NCBI GenBank assembly: GCA_934486705.1
Contig: CAKSQS010000021.1
Coordinates: 1 to 38,541 of the forward strand
Length of the DNA: 38,541 nt
Direction of reading: 5' to 3'
From: an uncultured Eubacteriales bacterium
GTDB lineage: Bacteria > Bacillota > Clostridia > Oscillospirales > Acutalibacteraceae
The notes below the pieces were generated by a model. It was given only the letters and a program-made list of their open reading frames with translations, ran no database searches and was not told the origin of the DNA. The position numbers were made by a program, and so were the translations under genes. How positions within the stretch are numbered: the first letter of the stretch is position 1; the number at the start of each line of letters is the position of its first letter. Positions 6,717 through 14,776 of the stretch are shown here, one piece after another.

Positions 6717-8912
6717 TTACGACACGCTCACGTCTTCGGCTGTCAATTCAAAAACTGCGGTGTTAAAATCAAAATATTCCTTTGTTATGGGTAGCCCGGC
6801 ATTCATAAGCGTTTTGCCGTGCAACTTTATGTTCATAGGTGAAACGGTGTATATACTTTCGGGGTCAAGACCGCGCAATTTTATGTAAAAACCGCCGCTG
6901 TTGGGCGTTGCCTTTTGCGCGGCAAATACAACTGCCGAGGTCTTTTTATCCTGCGCCGCAATTTGCCAGCAGCAGCAATCACTTTCAAAGGGGCTTATAA
7001 GGCGGTAAAAATCCCCGTTGTAAATCATAGGCTCAATTTTTCTGTGAAGCTTGATTTGCTCTTTTATTTGTTCGGTTTCATCGCTTGATAGCTTGCTTGC
7101 GTCAAGCTCATAACCGAAATTGCAAATTTGGGCAATATCGCCCCTTGTTTTAAACGGTGTAATTCGCCCCGTTTGGTGATTAGGGCAGGCGGAAACATGG
7201 GCGGTCATAGCCGATATCGGGTAGACCATACTGGTGCCGTATTGAATTTTCAGCCGTTCCACGGCGTCGGTATCATCACTTGTCCAAATTTGGGGCATAT
7301 AGTAAAGAATACCGAAATCAAACCGACCACCGCCGCCCGCACACCCTTCAAAAAGAACATTGGGAAAAGCCTTTGTAAGGCGGTCCATAAGGCTGTAAAC
7401 GCCTAAAATATATCTGTGCGCGTGCTCGCCCTGCGCGTCCGCCGAAAGCGAGGCAGAGCCGTTATCGGTAATATTGCGGTTCATATCCCATTTAACATAG
7501 GTTATATCATATTCATTAAGCAGGGCTGCAAGCTGGTTGTAAATGCAGTCTACAACCTCGCTGCGAGCCATATCGAGCACAAGCTGGCTGCGGCTTTCTA
7601 TGGGGGCGCAGCCGGGCGTGTGAATACACCAATCGGGGTGGCGGCGGTAAAGCTCGCTGTTTTCCGAAATCATTTCGGGCTCAAACCATATTCCGAAGCT
7701 CATTCCGTTTTCTTTGCATATGCTTATAATATTTTTAAGCCCGTTAGGAAACTTGTTTTTATCAATATACCAATCCCCGAGCGAGGAATTATCGCTTTTT
7801 CTGCAGCCGAACCATCCGTCATCCAAAACAAATGTATCAATTCCGAGACCGCGGCAGCTGCGCACAAGGTTTTCTATGCGCTTTTCGGTAATATCAAAAT
7901 ACATTGCCTCCCAGCTGTTAATAATTATGGGGTGCTTTTCGGCTTTTTCGGCTGATCTTCCCAGGTGATTTTTGCACATATTGTGAAAGCTGTGCGACAT
8001 TCCGCAAAGCCCCGAATTACTGTATACCGAAACAGCCTGCGGGGTAGTAAAGCTTTCCCCGGGCGATAAAACATATGTAAAGCCGTTCGGGTTTATGCCC
8101 ATTTGCAGTCGGGTTGAAGAAAATTGGTCAACCTCGGCTGAAATTCTGAAATTACCGCTGTAAACAAGCGCAAAGCCGTAAGCCTCGCCGCTTTCCTCGG
8201 TTGTATTGCGCGATATAAGCGCGGCAAACGGATTATGCTGGTGACCGGATGAACCCCGTCGGCTTTCAATAGACGTGGTGCCGTAGCTGAGGGAACGGCG
8301 GTTTATATGCCGCTCTCTTGCCCAGGCGCCGCGCAGGGTTAAAAAGTCAAATTCCTTAGCCTCAAAATCTACCGAAAGACTGTCCGCCGAGCGGAGCTTT
8401 AAGCCTTTATCCGTTGTGTTTGTAATTACGGCGTGCCTTGTAATTGCGTCTTCATTTTCAAAAACCGAATAGAAAAGGGCACATTCAAAGCCGGAAACAC
8501 AGTCGGTAAGAACAATTTTTAAGGTTGATACACCTTCGGTGTTTTTATTGAAATACGGCAGCCCCTCAATTTTCGGTACGCCTGCGGTTATTTCGTGGCT
8601 TTTATATATAAGGTCGTTTACACATCTGCCGTCGGGTCGCTCAACACAAACCGCGGGGCTGCGAAAATCTCCCCGCCCGAATACAGGGTATTCCTGCGGC
8701 AGATTATCCTTTGAAAACGTATAGCCGTTTAAAACCATATTGGGCGTGTACTCATGCTTTGTAAAAAGGTTGTAGTATTCCATATTATCCTCGGCGACAG
8801 AGGCGCCGTAATATTTATGGCAGAGCAGACCGTTATCCAGAATGCTGATAATATAGCTTGAATTTTTTGTGTTAAGATAAAATGTTTTGTTCTCGGGAGA
8901 AAATTTAATCAT
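6717..8912 (-). CDS. Alpha-galactosidase, glycoside hydrolase family 36
   Basis: The 731-aa protein removes terminal alpha-1,6-linked galactose from oligosaccharides; no signal peptide, so cytoplasmic. Its layout is that of GH36: N-terminal beta-supersandwich (to about 320), TIM barrel and C-terminal beta domain. Motifs seen are FVLDDGWFG, SFGIWFEPEMIS, YVKWDMNRN with nucleophile D476, and WTSDDTDA with acid/base D546. Their 70-residue spacing is what large bacterial GH36 enzymes show. The start ATG 8912 gives the family opening MIKF; an in-frame GTG at 8927 lacks a ribosome site. It follows the araC-type gene by 30 bases, so they form one leftward operon. The final residues VSVS and the TAA stop lie in the terminal hairpin of the dispersed repeat, so the native C-terminus may have been altered. 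Confidence 0.93.
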   Translation of the reverse strand: MIKFSPENKTFYLNTKNSSYIISILDNGLLCHKYYGASVAEDNMEYYNLFTKHEYTPNMVLNGYTFSKDNLPQEYPVFGRGDFRSPAVCVERPDGRCVNDLIYKSHEITAGVPKIEGLPYFNKNTEGVSTLKIVLTDCVSGFECALFYSVFENEDAITRHAVITNTTDKGLKLRSADSLSVDFEAKEFDFLTLRGAWARERHINRRSLSYGTTSIESRRGSSGHQHNPFAALISRNTTEESGEAYGFALVYSGNFRISAEVDQFSSTRLQMGINPNGFTYVLSPGESFTTPQAVSVYSNSGLCGMSHSFHNMCKNHLGRSAEKAEKHPIIINSWEAMYFDITEKRIENLVRSCRGLGIDTFVLDDGWFGCRKSDNSSLGDWYIDKNKFPNGLKNIISICKENGMSFGIWFEPEMISENSELYRRHPDWCIHTPGCAPIESRSQLVLDMARSEVVDCIYNQLAALLNEYDITYVKWDMNRNITDNGSASLSADAQGEHAHRYILGVYSLMDRLTKAFPNVLFEGCAGGGGRFDFGILYYMPQIWTSDDTDAVERLKIQYGTSMVYPISAMTAHVSACPNHQTGRITPFKTRGDIAQICNFGYELDASKLSSDETEQIKEQIKLHRKIEPMIYNGDFYRLISPFESDCCCWQIAAQDKKTSAVVFAAQKATPNSGGFYIKLRGLDPESIYTVSPMNIKLHGKTLMNAGLPITKEYFDFNTAVFELTAEDVSVS

Positions 8913-8942
8913 AATAATGGGGCTCACTTTCTGAGTTTAAGT

Positions 8943-9836
8943 TCAGTGTCTGTCAACCTTAAGCGCAAAGGGAAGATTTTCCGCTTGCTCCATAAGGATT
9001 TTATTGTTAATATTGGATTTGGTAATATCGCTGTTGACGTTCATCTTTCGGTATTTTTCGGGTGATATTCCCATAATTTTTTTGAACGCGTTTGAAAAAT
9101 AGGGCTGGTCGGAATAATTCAGCAGCGCCGCTATTTCCTTTATAGGCGTATCTGAGTTGAGAAGCAGCGAGGCTGCAATTTCAATGCGTTTTTTTGAAAA
9201 ATACTGGTAGGGCGTCATATTAAACGTGCGCTTGAAAATATTTATTATCTGCGCCTGTGAAATGCAAAGCTTATCGGCTATTGCTTTGAGTGAAATATCC
9301 TTTTCGTAAATATTGTCGTCAAGCATTTTTTTAATTTTATTCACATTACTGTTTGTGGCGATTCTCTGTAATGAATTGTACATTTCCTGAATTATAATGT
9401 GAAACTGAATTGACGCGAGAAGCATTATTTCGGCGTTCGATTTTTTTGAATTTGTAATTTCAAATAAATCCTCAAAAAGCTTTTTGCGGTTGAAGTTTTT
9501 AAAAACAATGGTATTTTCAAGCCCATAGGCAAATATGAGATTTGAAACGAGTATTCCGTCAATGTTAAACCATATTTTATCCCACGTTTTATCGGGATAA
9601 TAGCGGTGGTTGCTGCCCTTGGGCAGCAGGTATGCGTCACCCTTGCCAACCTTGTATTCGCGCCCGTTGCATATAAGCGTGCCGGAGCCTTCATAAATGT
9701 ATTCCAAAATGTAACAGTAGCTTTTTTCTCGGTAAACTGTGTATTCTTCATCACAGTTGGAAATTCCCGAAATTTCTATGTTAAAAGGAAACTCAGTTGG
9801 ATTAAACGGAAATGAATTTATATGCTCATTGTTCAT
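8943..9836 (-). CDS. AraC-family transcriptional regulator with sugar-sensing cupin domain
   Basis: The 297-aa protein has an N-terminal AraC-type cupin (about residues 15-150, with GSGTLICNGREYKVGKGDAY and LLPKGSNHRYYPD) and a C-terminal pair of helix-turn-helix motifs (residues about 185-280; ISLKAIADKLCISQAQIINIF and PIKEIAALLNYSDQPYFSNAF, then GISPEKYRK). Such regulators usually bind a sugar and activate neighbouring glycan genes. AAGGTGAT provides the ribosome site for ATG 9836. It is divergent from the GH16-transporter array across a 366-bp control region and co-directional with the alpha-galactosidase, so it most likely controls both. Confidence 0.93.
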   Translation of the reverse strand: MNNEHINSFPFNPTEFPFNIEISGISNCDEEYTVYREKSYCYILEYIYEGSGTLICNGREYKVGKGDAYLLPKGSNHRYYPDKTWDKIWFNIDGILVSNLIFAYGLENTIVFKNFNRKKLFEDLFEITNSKKSNAEIMLLASIQFHIIIQEMYNSLQRIATNSNVNKIKKMLDDNIYEKDISLKAIADKLCISQAQIINIFKRTFNMTPYQYFSKKRIEIAASLLLNSDTPIKEIAALLNYSDQPYFSNAFKKIMGISPEKYRKMNVNSDITKSNINNKILMEQAENLPFALKVDRH

Positions 9837-9869
9837 ACTTCATCACCTTTTATATAATATCTAAGTTAA

Positions 9870-9897
9870 ATTATAGCAAAATATGAGTAAAATGCAA
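9870..9897 (-). promoter_or_regulatory. Promoter of the araC-type/alpha-galactosidase operon
   Basis: Reading leftward, TTGCAT (9897-9892) and TATAAT (9875-9870) are 16 bp apart. The start codon at 9836 is about 30 bases downstream. The -35 box matches only in its TTG, as expected for a regulated promoter. Confidence 0.6.
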
Positions 9898-10025
9898 GGT
9901 GGAAAATTTTACATAACCCGCCTATATAGTATAAAATGCGTAAAGCGCATTTAATTAATTTCATTTATTTGTAAATAAATAACAAGGAATTTTAATTTTT
10001 CACATCTAATCGTCAATTTATCACA

Positions 10026-10054
10026 TTGTAAGGCGTATGATTATGTGCTATAAT
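10026..10054 (+). promoter_or_regulatory. Promoter of the GH16/transporter array
   Basis: TTGTAA (10026-10031) and a perfect TATAAT (10049-10054) are 17 bp apart. The leader to the ATG at 10203 would be about 140 bases. One copy of a 13-bp direct repeat lies directly after the -10 box. Confidence 0.7.
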
Positions 10055-10202
10055 AAATTTGTAAATAAAATCGAATGTTTAATCAGCTTTTTTGACTATT
10101 GTACCTATACATATATACGCGTAATAGGGAACAGGGCGTTTGATTTTTCATTCGGTAAATGTAGCGCATAACCAAAAAACATAAGTCAGGGGGCAGGATA
10201 CC

Positions 10203-11714
10203 ATGTATCCAAGAAAAAGGTTTGCAGCACTGTTGCTTTGCGCGGTCATGCTTTTCGCTTCTGCAGGCTGTAAGGAAAAAACAAAAACAGATACCGACTC
10301 AAAAAAGCCAAATTCCTCGCAAAATTCGGGCACAGACTCCGTTTCTTCGGATTCCTCGGATTCGTCCGATCAAAGCTCGGATGTTTCTTCGGATAATACC
10401 TCCGGTACGGGCAGCCGCAGCAATCTGTCGGACGATATAACAAGCTCCGACTCGGATAACGGGTATCATACCGACCGCACCATCCCGACCGATTCGGGCA
10501 GCGGAAAATCCGATGGCTCAAGCTCGGTTATAAATTACAAAACCGTTTCCTGGAGCGGACCGGACGGATATGTGATAGTTATTCCCAAGGGCAATAAAAA
10601 CGCGGAGCGCACAGCGGAAACAATAAAGCAGTATTTTGCTAAAAACGCTTCGGTCACTCTTAAAATCGTAACGGACGATACCGCCGCAAAGGATAAGGAA
10701 ATAATTATAGGCAGCACAAAGCGCTATAAATATTCCGCAAAGGACGGCGAGTATTTCGCAAGGGTACAAGGCAAAAAGCTTATATTCGGCGGCGGGCATG
10801 ACGCAACCGTAAAAGCAGCCGTTCAAACCTATACCCGCATAAAGTACAAAAAGGGCAGCGCCTTTACATTCTCGGTAAGCTCCGATTTTACGGCAACCAA
10901 GCTCGGATATACATATGTATGGGGCGATGAGTTCGAGGGAACGGCGCTTGATACAAAGCTTTGGAGCAGAGCCACAAAAATGGCGGCAACCGCAGAGCTT
11001 ATGCTTGATAACACCGACCTTACCACCCGCGTTGAAAACGGCGTAATGAAAATGTTCGCTTTAAGGCACTGGGATCCTAAGCGTGCCGGAATAGAGTTTG
11101 CAGCGCCCTGGTCGGTCACAACCTACGACACTATGAGCTGGAAATACGGCTATATGGAAATGCGCGCGCGTGTTCCGTTCGTTCGCGGTGCGTGGCCCTC
11201 CTTCTGGACTTCAAGCTACGGCTCTTTAGGACCTGACGGCAAGCAGCGCATATACACCATTGACGATTACTCAATAGAGATTGATATTTTCGAGGTATTC
11301 TCAAGCACAGATACCCTTGCGCCGAATGTACATAAATGGTACGGTGACGGCAACCACACCATGTGGAACGACGAAAACGAAAAATACACCTTCGATTCCG
11401 CAGACCTCAACAACGAGTATCACCTTTACGGCTTTGAGTGGACTCCCACCGAGATGTCAATGTATATAGACGGCAAGAAGTACTACACCTATGATATAAC
11501 AAAGAATTTTGATGACGGCGCTTCGGGTATGAACGGCTTCAACACGCAGCTCCACCTGATACTGAATAACCATTTGTTCACGCAGTCAAGCTCCTTTAAG
11601 GCGTATGACGGCTGCGAAATTTACGCGGCGGATCTTCCGGTTGAGTATGATGTAGACTGGGTACGCCTTTATCAGAAAAACGACGGCAAGAGCACCCTTT
11701 ACCTTGCAAAATAG
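10203..11714 (+). CDS. GH16 endo-glycanase lipoprotein
   Basis: The 503-aa protein starts with a lipoprotein signal peptide (lipobox SAGC, C23), so it is anchored to the outer face of the membrane. A Ser/Asp-rich linker (about 25-110) follows, then a small alpha/beta domain (about 115-230) like those preceding catalytic domains in other polysaccharide enzymes, then a GH16 domain (about 240-500). The GH16 domain opens YVWGDEFEGTALDTKLW; the catalytic strand is E359-IDIF-E364 (E-x-D-x-x-E form), with E359 nucleophile, E364 acid/base. This bulged form occurs in laminarinases, agarases and carrageenases rather than lichenases, so the substrate could be a beta-1,3-glucan or a galactan. GCAGGA precedes the ATG. 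It is the first gene after the divergent promoter. Confidence 0.9.
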   Translation: MYPRKRFAALLLCAVMLFASAGCKEKTKTDTDSKKPNSSQNSGTDSVSSDSSDSSDQSSDVSSDNTSGTGSRSNLSDDITSSDSDNGYHTDRTIPTDSGSGKSDGSSSVINYKTVSWSGPDGYVIVIPKGNKNAERTAETIKQYFAKNASVTLKIVTDDTAAKDKEIIIGSTKRYKYSAKDGEYFARVQGKKLIFGGGHDATVKAAVQTYTRIKYKKGSAFTFSVSSDFTATKLGYTYVWGDEFEGTALDTKLWSRATKMAATAELMLDNTDLTTRVENGVMKMFALRHWDPKRAGIEFAAPWSVTTYDTMSWKYGYMEMRARVPFVRGAWPSFWTSSYGSLGPDGKQRIYTIDDYSIEIDIFEVFSSTDTLAPNVHKWYGDGNHTMWNDENEKYTFDSADLNNEYHLYGFEWTPTEMSMYIDGKKYYTYDITKNFDDGASGMNGFNTQLHLILNNHLFTQSSSFKAYDGCEIYAADLPVEYDVDWVRLYQKNDGKSTLYLAK

Positions 11715-11772
11715 TATTTGACCGCGATTTTACATCCGGTATAAATAAAAATTATGAAAAGGAGTTAAAAAA

Positions 11773-14670
11773 ATGAAAAACAGCGAATATCCAAAATTAA
11801 AAAAGACCTTGGCATTTATCCTGACTTTTGCAATGCTCCTATCGGCGGTTATTACAGCCGCTGCAGTTCCCGCAACGGCGGCGTCCAATGTGTGGGACGG
11901 CACAATTGCCGACAGCTATGCCGGCGGCAAGGGAACATTAGATGAGCCTTATTTGATTTCAAATGGTTCCGAGCTTGCCAAAATGGTGAACGAGGGCGAC
12001 GGCTCATACGAAAAATATTTTAAGCTTACAAATGACATTTACTTAAATGATGTTTCTGATTCAAATTGGAAAAATAATAATCCCAAAGCGTGGTATACGC
12101 GCCCGGCAATAAGTAATAAGGCTTTTCAGGGAACGCTGGATGGCGACGGTCATACTGTAAACGGTATTTATTACAACGGCAGTGATTCATTAGTTGGGCT
12201 GTTGCCTGCAATTAAAAATACTGTTACTGTTAAAAATATTCAAATTGATAACAGTTACATCGAATCTACTGGTTACGGTATTGCTGCTTTGATAGGCTTT
12301 GTTCAGGGCGGGAGCACCGTAACAGTTTCAAAGACTTATATTCACGAAAATGTAACTTTAATATGCAAAGATACTTCCAATAATAATTCAGCAGGCGGTC
12401 TTTTTGCATATGGTTGGGGAACAATTACAGTTCTTGATTGCGCAGTGCTTTCCTCACAGAGCAGCGGAACATTAGCAGGCTCAATTATGGGTAATACATG
12501 GTGGGGTTCTATAAATGTAAGTAACAGTATTCTCGGCGATAAGATGTTTGGAAAATACCCCAGCGTTACTCTTAATATTGCTAATTGCTATACTGCCGTG
12601 GAGGATTCTACAGGTAAGACATCAATTTGCTCGCTTGAAAATATGAAAGGCGAGGCAGCCAAAGCTAATATGCCGAACCTTGATTGGGAAAACGTTTGGG
12701 ATACAACTGACAGCTTCCCGGTATTTAAGAATGTAAACCTTGACGGGGTAAAAGGCGAAATCTGGGACGGCAAGGTTGCCACAGGCTATGCCGGCGGCAG
12801 CGGTACTGAGACCGATCCTTATATAATAGAAACCGCAAGACAGCTTGCATATCTGATAAAGCACGATGTTATAGATACGGCTTCTAATAATACCAGTTTC
12901 TCAATGGGTAAATATTATAAGCTTGCGGCAGATATTTACCTGAATGATGTGACTGATCCCGATTGGGCAAAAAATTCTCCAAACAGTTGGTATTCCGTTG
13001 CGTTCACTCAGCGCTTCGGCGGAAATATTGACGGCGACGGATATACAATATACGGTCTGTACTACAGCGGAACCGGTGTTGCAGGACTTATACCGTATGC
13101 TGATATTTGGTCTTATAACATTACCGTTAAAAATCTTATTATTTCAAATGCGTCGCTCAGCAGTGATGACAATGCGGGTTCGATATTCGGTTATGTTTAT
13201 ACCGGCAATGCTAAATCGCTGACGTTTGAAAATTGTTTTGTAGACGATAATGTAATGATTTCTTCCTCAGGCTCCGACGCGCGCGTTGGTGGATTAGTAG
13301 GCGGCGTCAAGAATGATGACAATGGCGAATTTAACTTTAGAGGCTGCGCTTCTTTAGCTGACGTAAGGGGAGTAAGCTGGGAAAACCGCTCCGGTCTTGC
13401 CGGAAATTTGCCGGCATATGCAAAGAATAATATTGATAATTGCTTTGCTTTCCCGAATTTTGCTTTAAATTCCAATACCAAGAATGTTGATGCAACTAAT
13501 TCATATTTAATAGATTCACCGGAAGCACTTTTAACCATTATCGGTGATAACGCAAAAACAACAATGACTGGTTTCGATTGGGAAAACGGCGCGTTTGCTC
13601 CAACGCAAAACAGTTATCCAAGGTTGAAAATAGTATCTCAGCGTATGGGCGATATAAACGGCGACGACAAGAGCAATTCCGAAGATCTTATTTTACTCAG
13701 AAAGCATCTTTTAGGAGTTGAAACGGCGCTTGTTTGGGATATCAACTCCGACGGTGAACAGAATATTCTTGACCTTGTAAACCTAAAGAAAAAGACAGCC
13801 GTATATGAAAGCTCCGAAGACGAATATGTACCCGAGGGCTACAGCCTTGTGTGGAACGATGAATTTAAAGGCAGAACGTTTGATAATGCCAAATGGCGCA
13901 CCAATCAGCCGCGAATGACCGCATATGACGGTGTGGGCAACTTTAACGAGGGTACTGTAAGATCGGTGGGCAACGGCAGACTTTTAATGACGGCGTATAA
14001 AAATCCCGATACCACAAAGTACAACGGCAAAACATATTTAACAACAAACTCAATAACCACCGAAAACAGAATGAGCTTTAAGTACGGTTATCTTGAGGTT
14101 AGGGCAAAGGTTCCGTATAAAGCGGGCTGCTGGCCGTCGCTGTGGCTGAGAAGCCCCAACGCAAAGCAGGCCGATTCGACCGGTAAGGACGGCTATAATA
14201 TGGAAGTGGATATTATAGAACCGTTCGGCTATACCGACAAAAACGGTATAACAATACACGAAACGAATAAGTCGGATGAAAATGACCATTGCCAGGCTGC
14301 GGTTGGTAATTACAAGTTCAAAAATGCTGAGAATTTGGCAAATGAATATCACACCTACGGCTTCCTTTGGACGGCTGATGAAATGAAATTCTACATTGAC
14401 GGAGAATGCTTTGCAACCTATACTATGGCTGCACTTAAAGAAATGGGCTATAAGGGCGATTTTGACGATACAGTCAATATTCTCTTTGACAATCAGCTTA
14501 TAACCACCAACAGCCCGGTAGCAAATAAAGAAAAGACTAACACAATAGAAAATAATGAAGGAAGTCTTCCTGCAGAATACTCGGTAGAGTATGTTCGCCT
14601 TTACCAGACACAGGGTGACGTTCTTGTTTTACAGACGCCCACCCAGGAAATGGATAAAAATACTGATTAA
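11773..14670 (+). CDS. Secreted GH16 enzyme with two beta-helical modules and a dockerin
   Basis: The 965-aa product has a signal peptide (cleavage probably after AAVPATAAS), two homologous modules (about 40-325 and 330-620), a dockerin-like segment (about 625-675) and a GH16 domain (about 690-950). Each module opens W-D-G...YAGGxGTxxDPYxI and continues with GLUG-like beta-helix repeats. The dockerin has two calcium-loop repeats, DINGDDKSNSEDLILLRKHL and DINSDGEQNILDLVNLKK. The GH16 catalytic strand is E811-VDII-E816. A dockerin would dock the enzyme on a cohesin scaffold; none is in the window. The same modules recur in the 2115-aa surface protein, which suggests common ligand binding. AAAAGGAG precedes the ATG. 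The order dockerin before catalytic domain is less common than at the C-terminus. Confidence 0.88.
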   Translation: MKNSEYPKLKKTLAFILTFAMLLSAVITAAAVPATAASNVWDGTIADSYAGGKGTLDEPYLISNGSELAKMVNEGDGSYEKYFKLTNDIYLNDVSDSNWKNNNPKAWYTRPAISNKAFQGTLDGDGHTVNGIYYNGSDSLVGLLPAIKNTVTVKNIQIDNSYIESTGYGIAALIGFVQGGSTVTVSKTYIHENVTLICKDTSNNNSAGGLFAYGWGTITVLDCAVLSSQSSGTLAGSIMGNTWWGSINVSNSILGDKMFGKYPSVTLNIANCYTAVEDSTGKTSICSLENMKGEAAKANMPNLDWENVWDTTDSFPVFKNVNLDGVKGEIWDGKVATGYAGGSGTETDPYIIETARQLAYLIKHDVIDTASNNTSFSMGKYYKLAADIYLNDVTDPDWAKNSPNSWYSVAFTQRFGGNIDGDGYTIYGLYYSGTGVAGLIPYADIWSYNITVKNLIISNASLSSDDNAGSIFGYVYTGNAKSLTFENCFVDDNVMISSSGSDARVGGLVGGVKNDDNGEFNFRGCASLADVRGVSWENRSGLAGNLPAYAKNNIDNCFAFPNFALNSNTKNVDATNSYLIDSPEALLTIIGDNAKTTMTGFDWENGAFAPTQNSYPRLKIVSQRMGDINGDDKSNSEDLILLRKHLLGVETALVWDINSDGEQNILDLVNLKKKTAVYESSEDEYVPEGYSLVWNDEFKGRTFDNAKWRTNQPRMTAYDGVGNFNEGTVRSVGNGRLLMTAYKNPDTTKYNGKTYLTTNSITTENRMSFKYGYLEVRAKVPYKAGCWPSLWLRSPNAKQADSTGKDGYNMEVDIIEPFGYTDKNGITIHETNKSDENDHCQAAVGNYKFKNAENLANEYHTYGFLWTADEMKFYIDGECFATYTMAALKEMGYKGDFDDTVNILFDNQLITTNSPVANKEKTNTIENNEGSLPAEYSVEYVRLYQTQGDVLVLQTPTQEMDKNTD

Positions 14671-14683
14671 GTTAAATAAAATT

Positions 14684-14751
14684 CGGCAAGGCAAATTTGC
14701 CTTGCCGGATTGAGAATATCCGAATGCGAGGTATTCGGGTATTCTCAATCC
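14684..14751 (+). promoter_or_regulatory. Two strong intercistronic hairpins without T runs
   Basis: A 24-bp perfect palindrome (14684-14707, arms CGGCAAGGCAAA and TTTGCCTTGCCG) is followed directly by a 19-bp stem with one G-U pair (arms 14707-14725 and 14733-14751, loop GCGAGGT). Neither is followed by a T run; the ribosome site of the 955-aa binding protein lies just downstream. Such structures usually protect or process mRNA between cistrons, allowing different amounts of the enzyme and transporter products; partial termination at the first hairpin is also possible. Confidence 0.75.
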
Positions 14752-14776
14752 TATTAAAAAAGGAGTAGGTATTTCA

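Larger units (their letters stand above)
6494..6730 (+). repeat. Structured dispersed repeat, copy A (inverted relative to copy B)
   Basis: About 235 bp that recur in opposite orientation at 33701-33934. It can fold into at least five hairpins: 6530-6545 (perfect 16-bp palindrome plus T run), TTTTTCCGC to GCGGAAAAA around 6552-6582, 6596-6622, CGAAAATC-TTT-GATTTTCG at 6662-6680, and a 10-bp terminal stem at 6704-6729. An unpaired core (CTGGGGTGGTATTGGCGGGG and on to 6660) is identical in both copies. The right end reaches into the alpha-galactosidase gene, giving its stop codon. It has no coding capacity of its own, so it resembles a non-autonomous element (MITE-like) or structured RNA family; I do not recognise the family. 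Confidence 0.85.
9837..10202. promoter_or_regulatory. Divergent control region between araC-type gene and GH16 array
   Basis: This AT-rich 366-bp gap holds no gene. It contains a leftward promoter, a rightward promoter, an inverted repeat AAATGCG-TAAAG-CGCATTT (9934-9952), an inverted repeat ATTTATTT-GT-AAATAAAT (9963-9980), and two identical copies of ATTTGTAAATAAA at 9967-9979 and 10057-10069. The second copy lies just after the rightward -10 box at the expected transcription start. These are candidate operators for the AraC-type regulator. The remaining 140 bases to the GH16 start would be an untranslated leader in which I see no riboswitch. Confidence 0.65.

Noticed and set aside
6494..6730. 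Reading the repeat as a riboswitch for the alpha-galactosidase
   Set aside because: It lies at the 3' end of that gene and after the metallophosphoesterase stop, not in a 5' leader; structure fits a dispersed repeat with terminators.
7128..7955. Long rightward frames opposite the alpha-galactosidase gene
   Set aside because: They are antisense to a gene with clear GH36 catalytic motifs, lack ribosome sites and show no recognisable domain.
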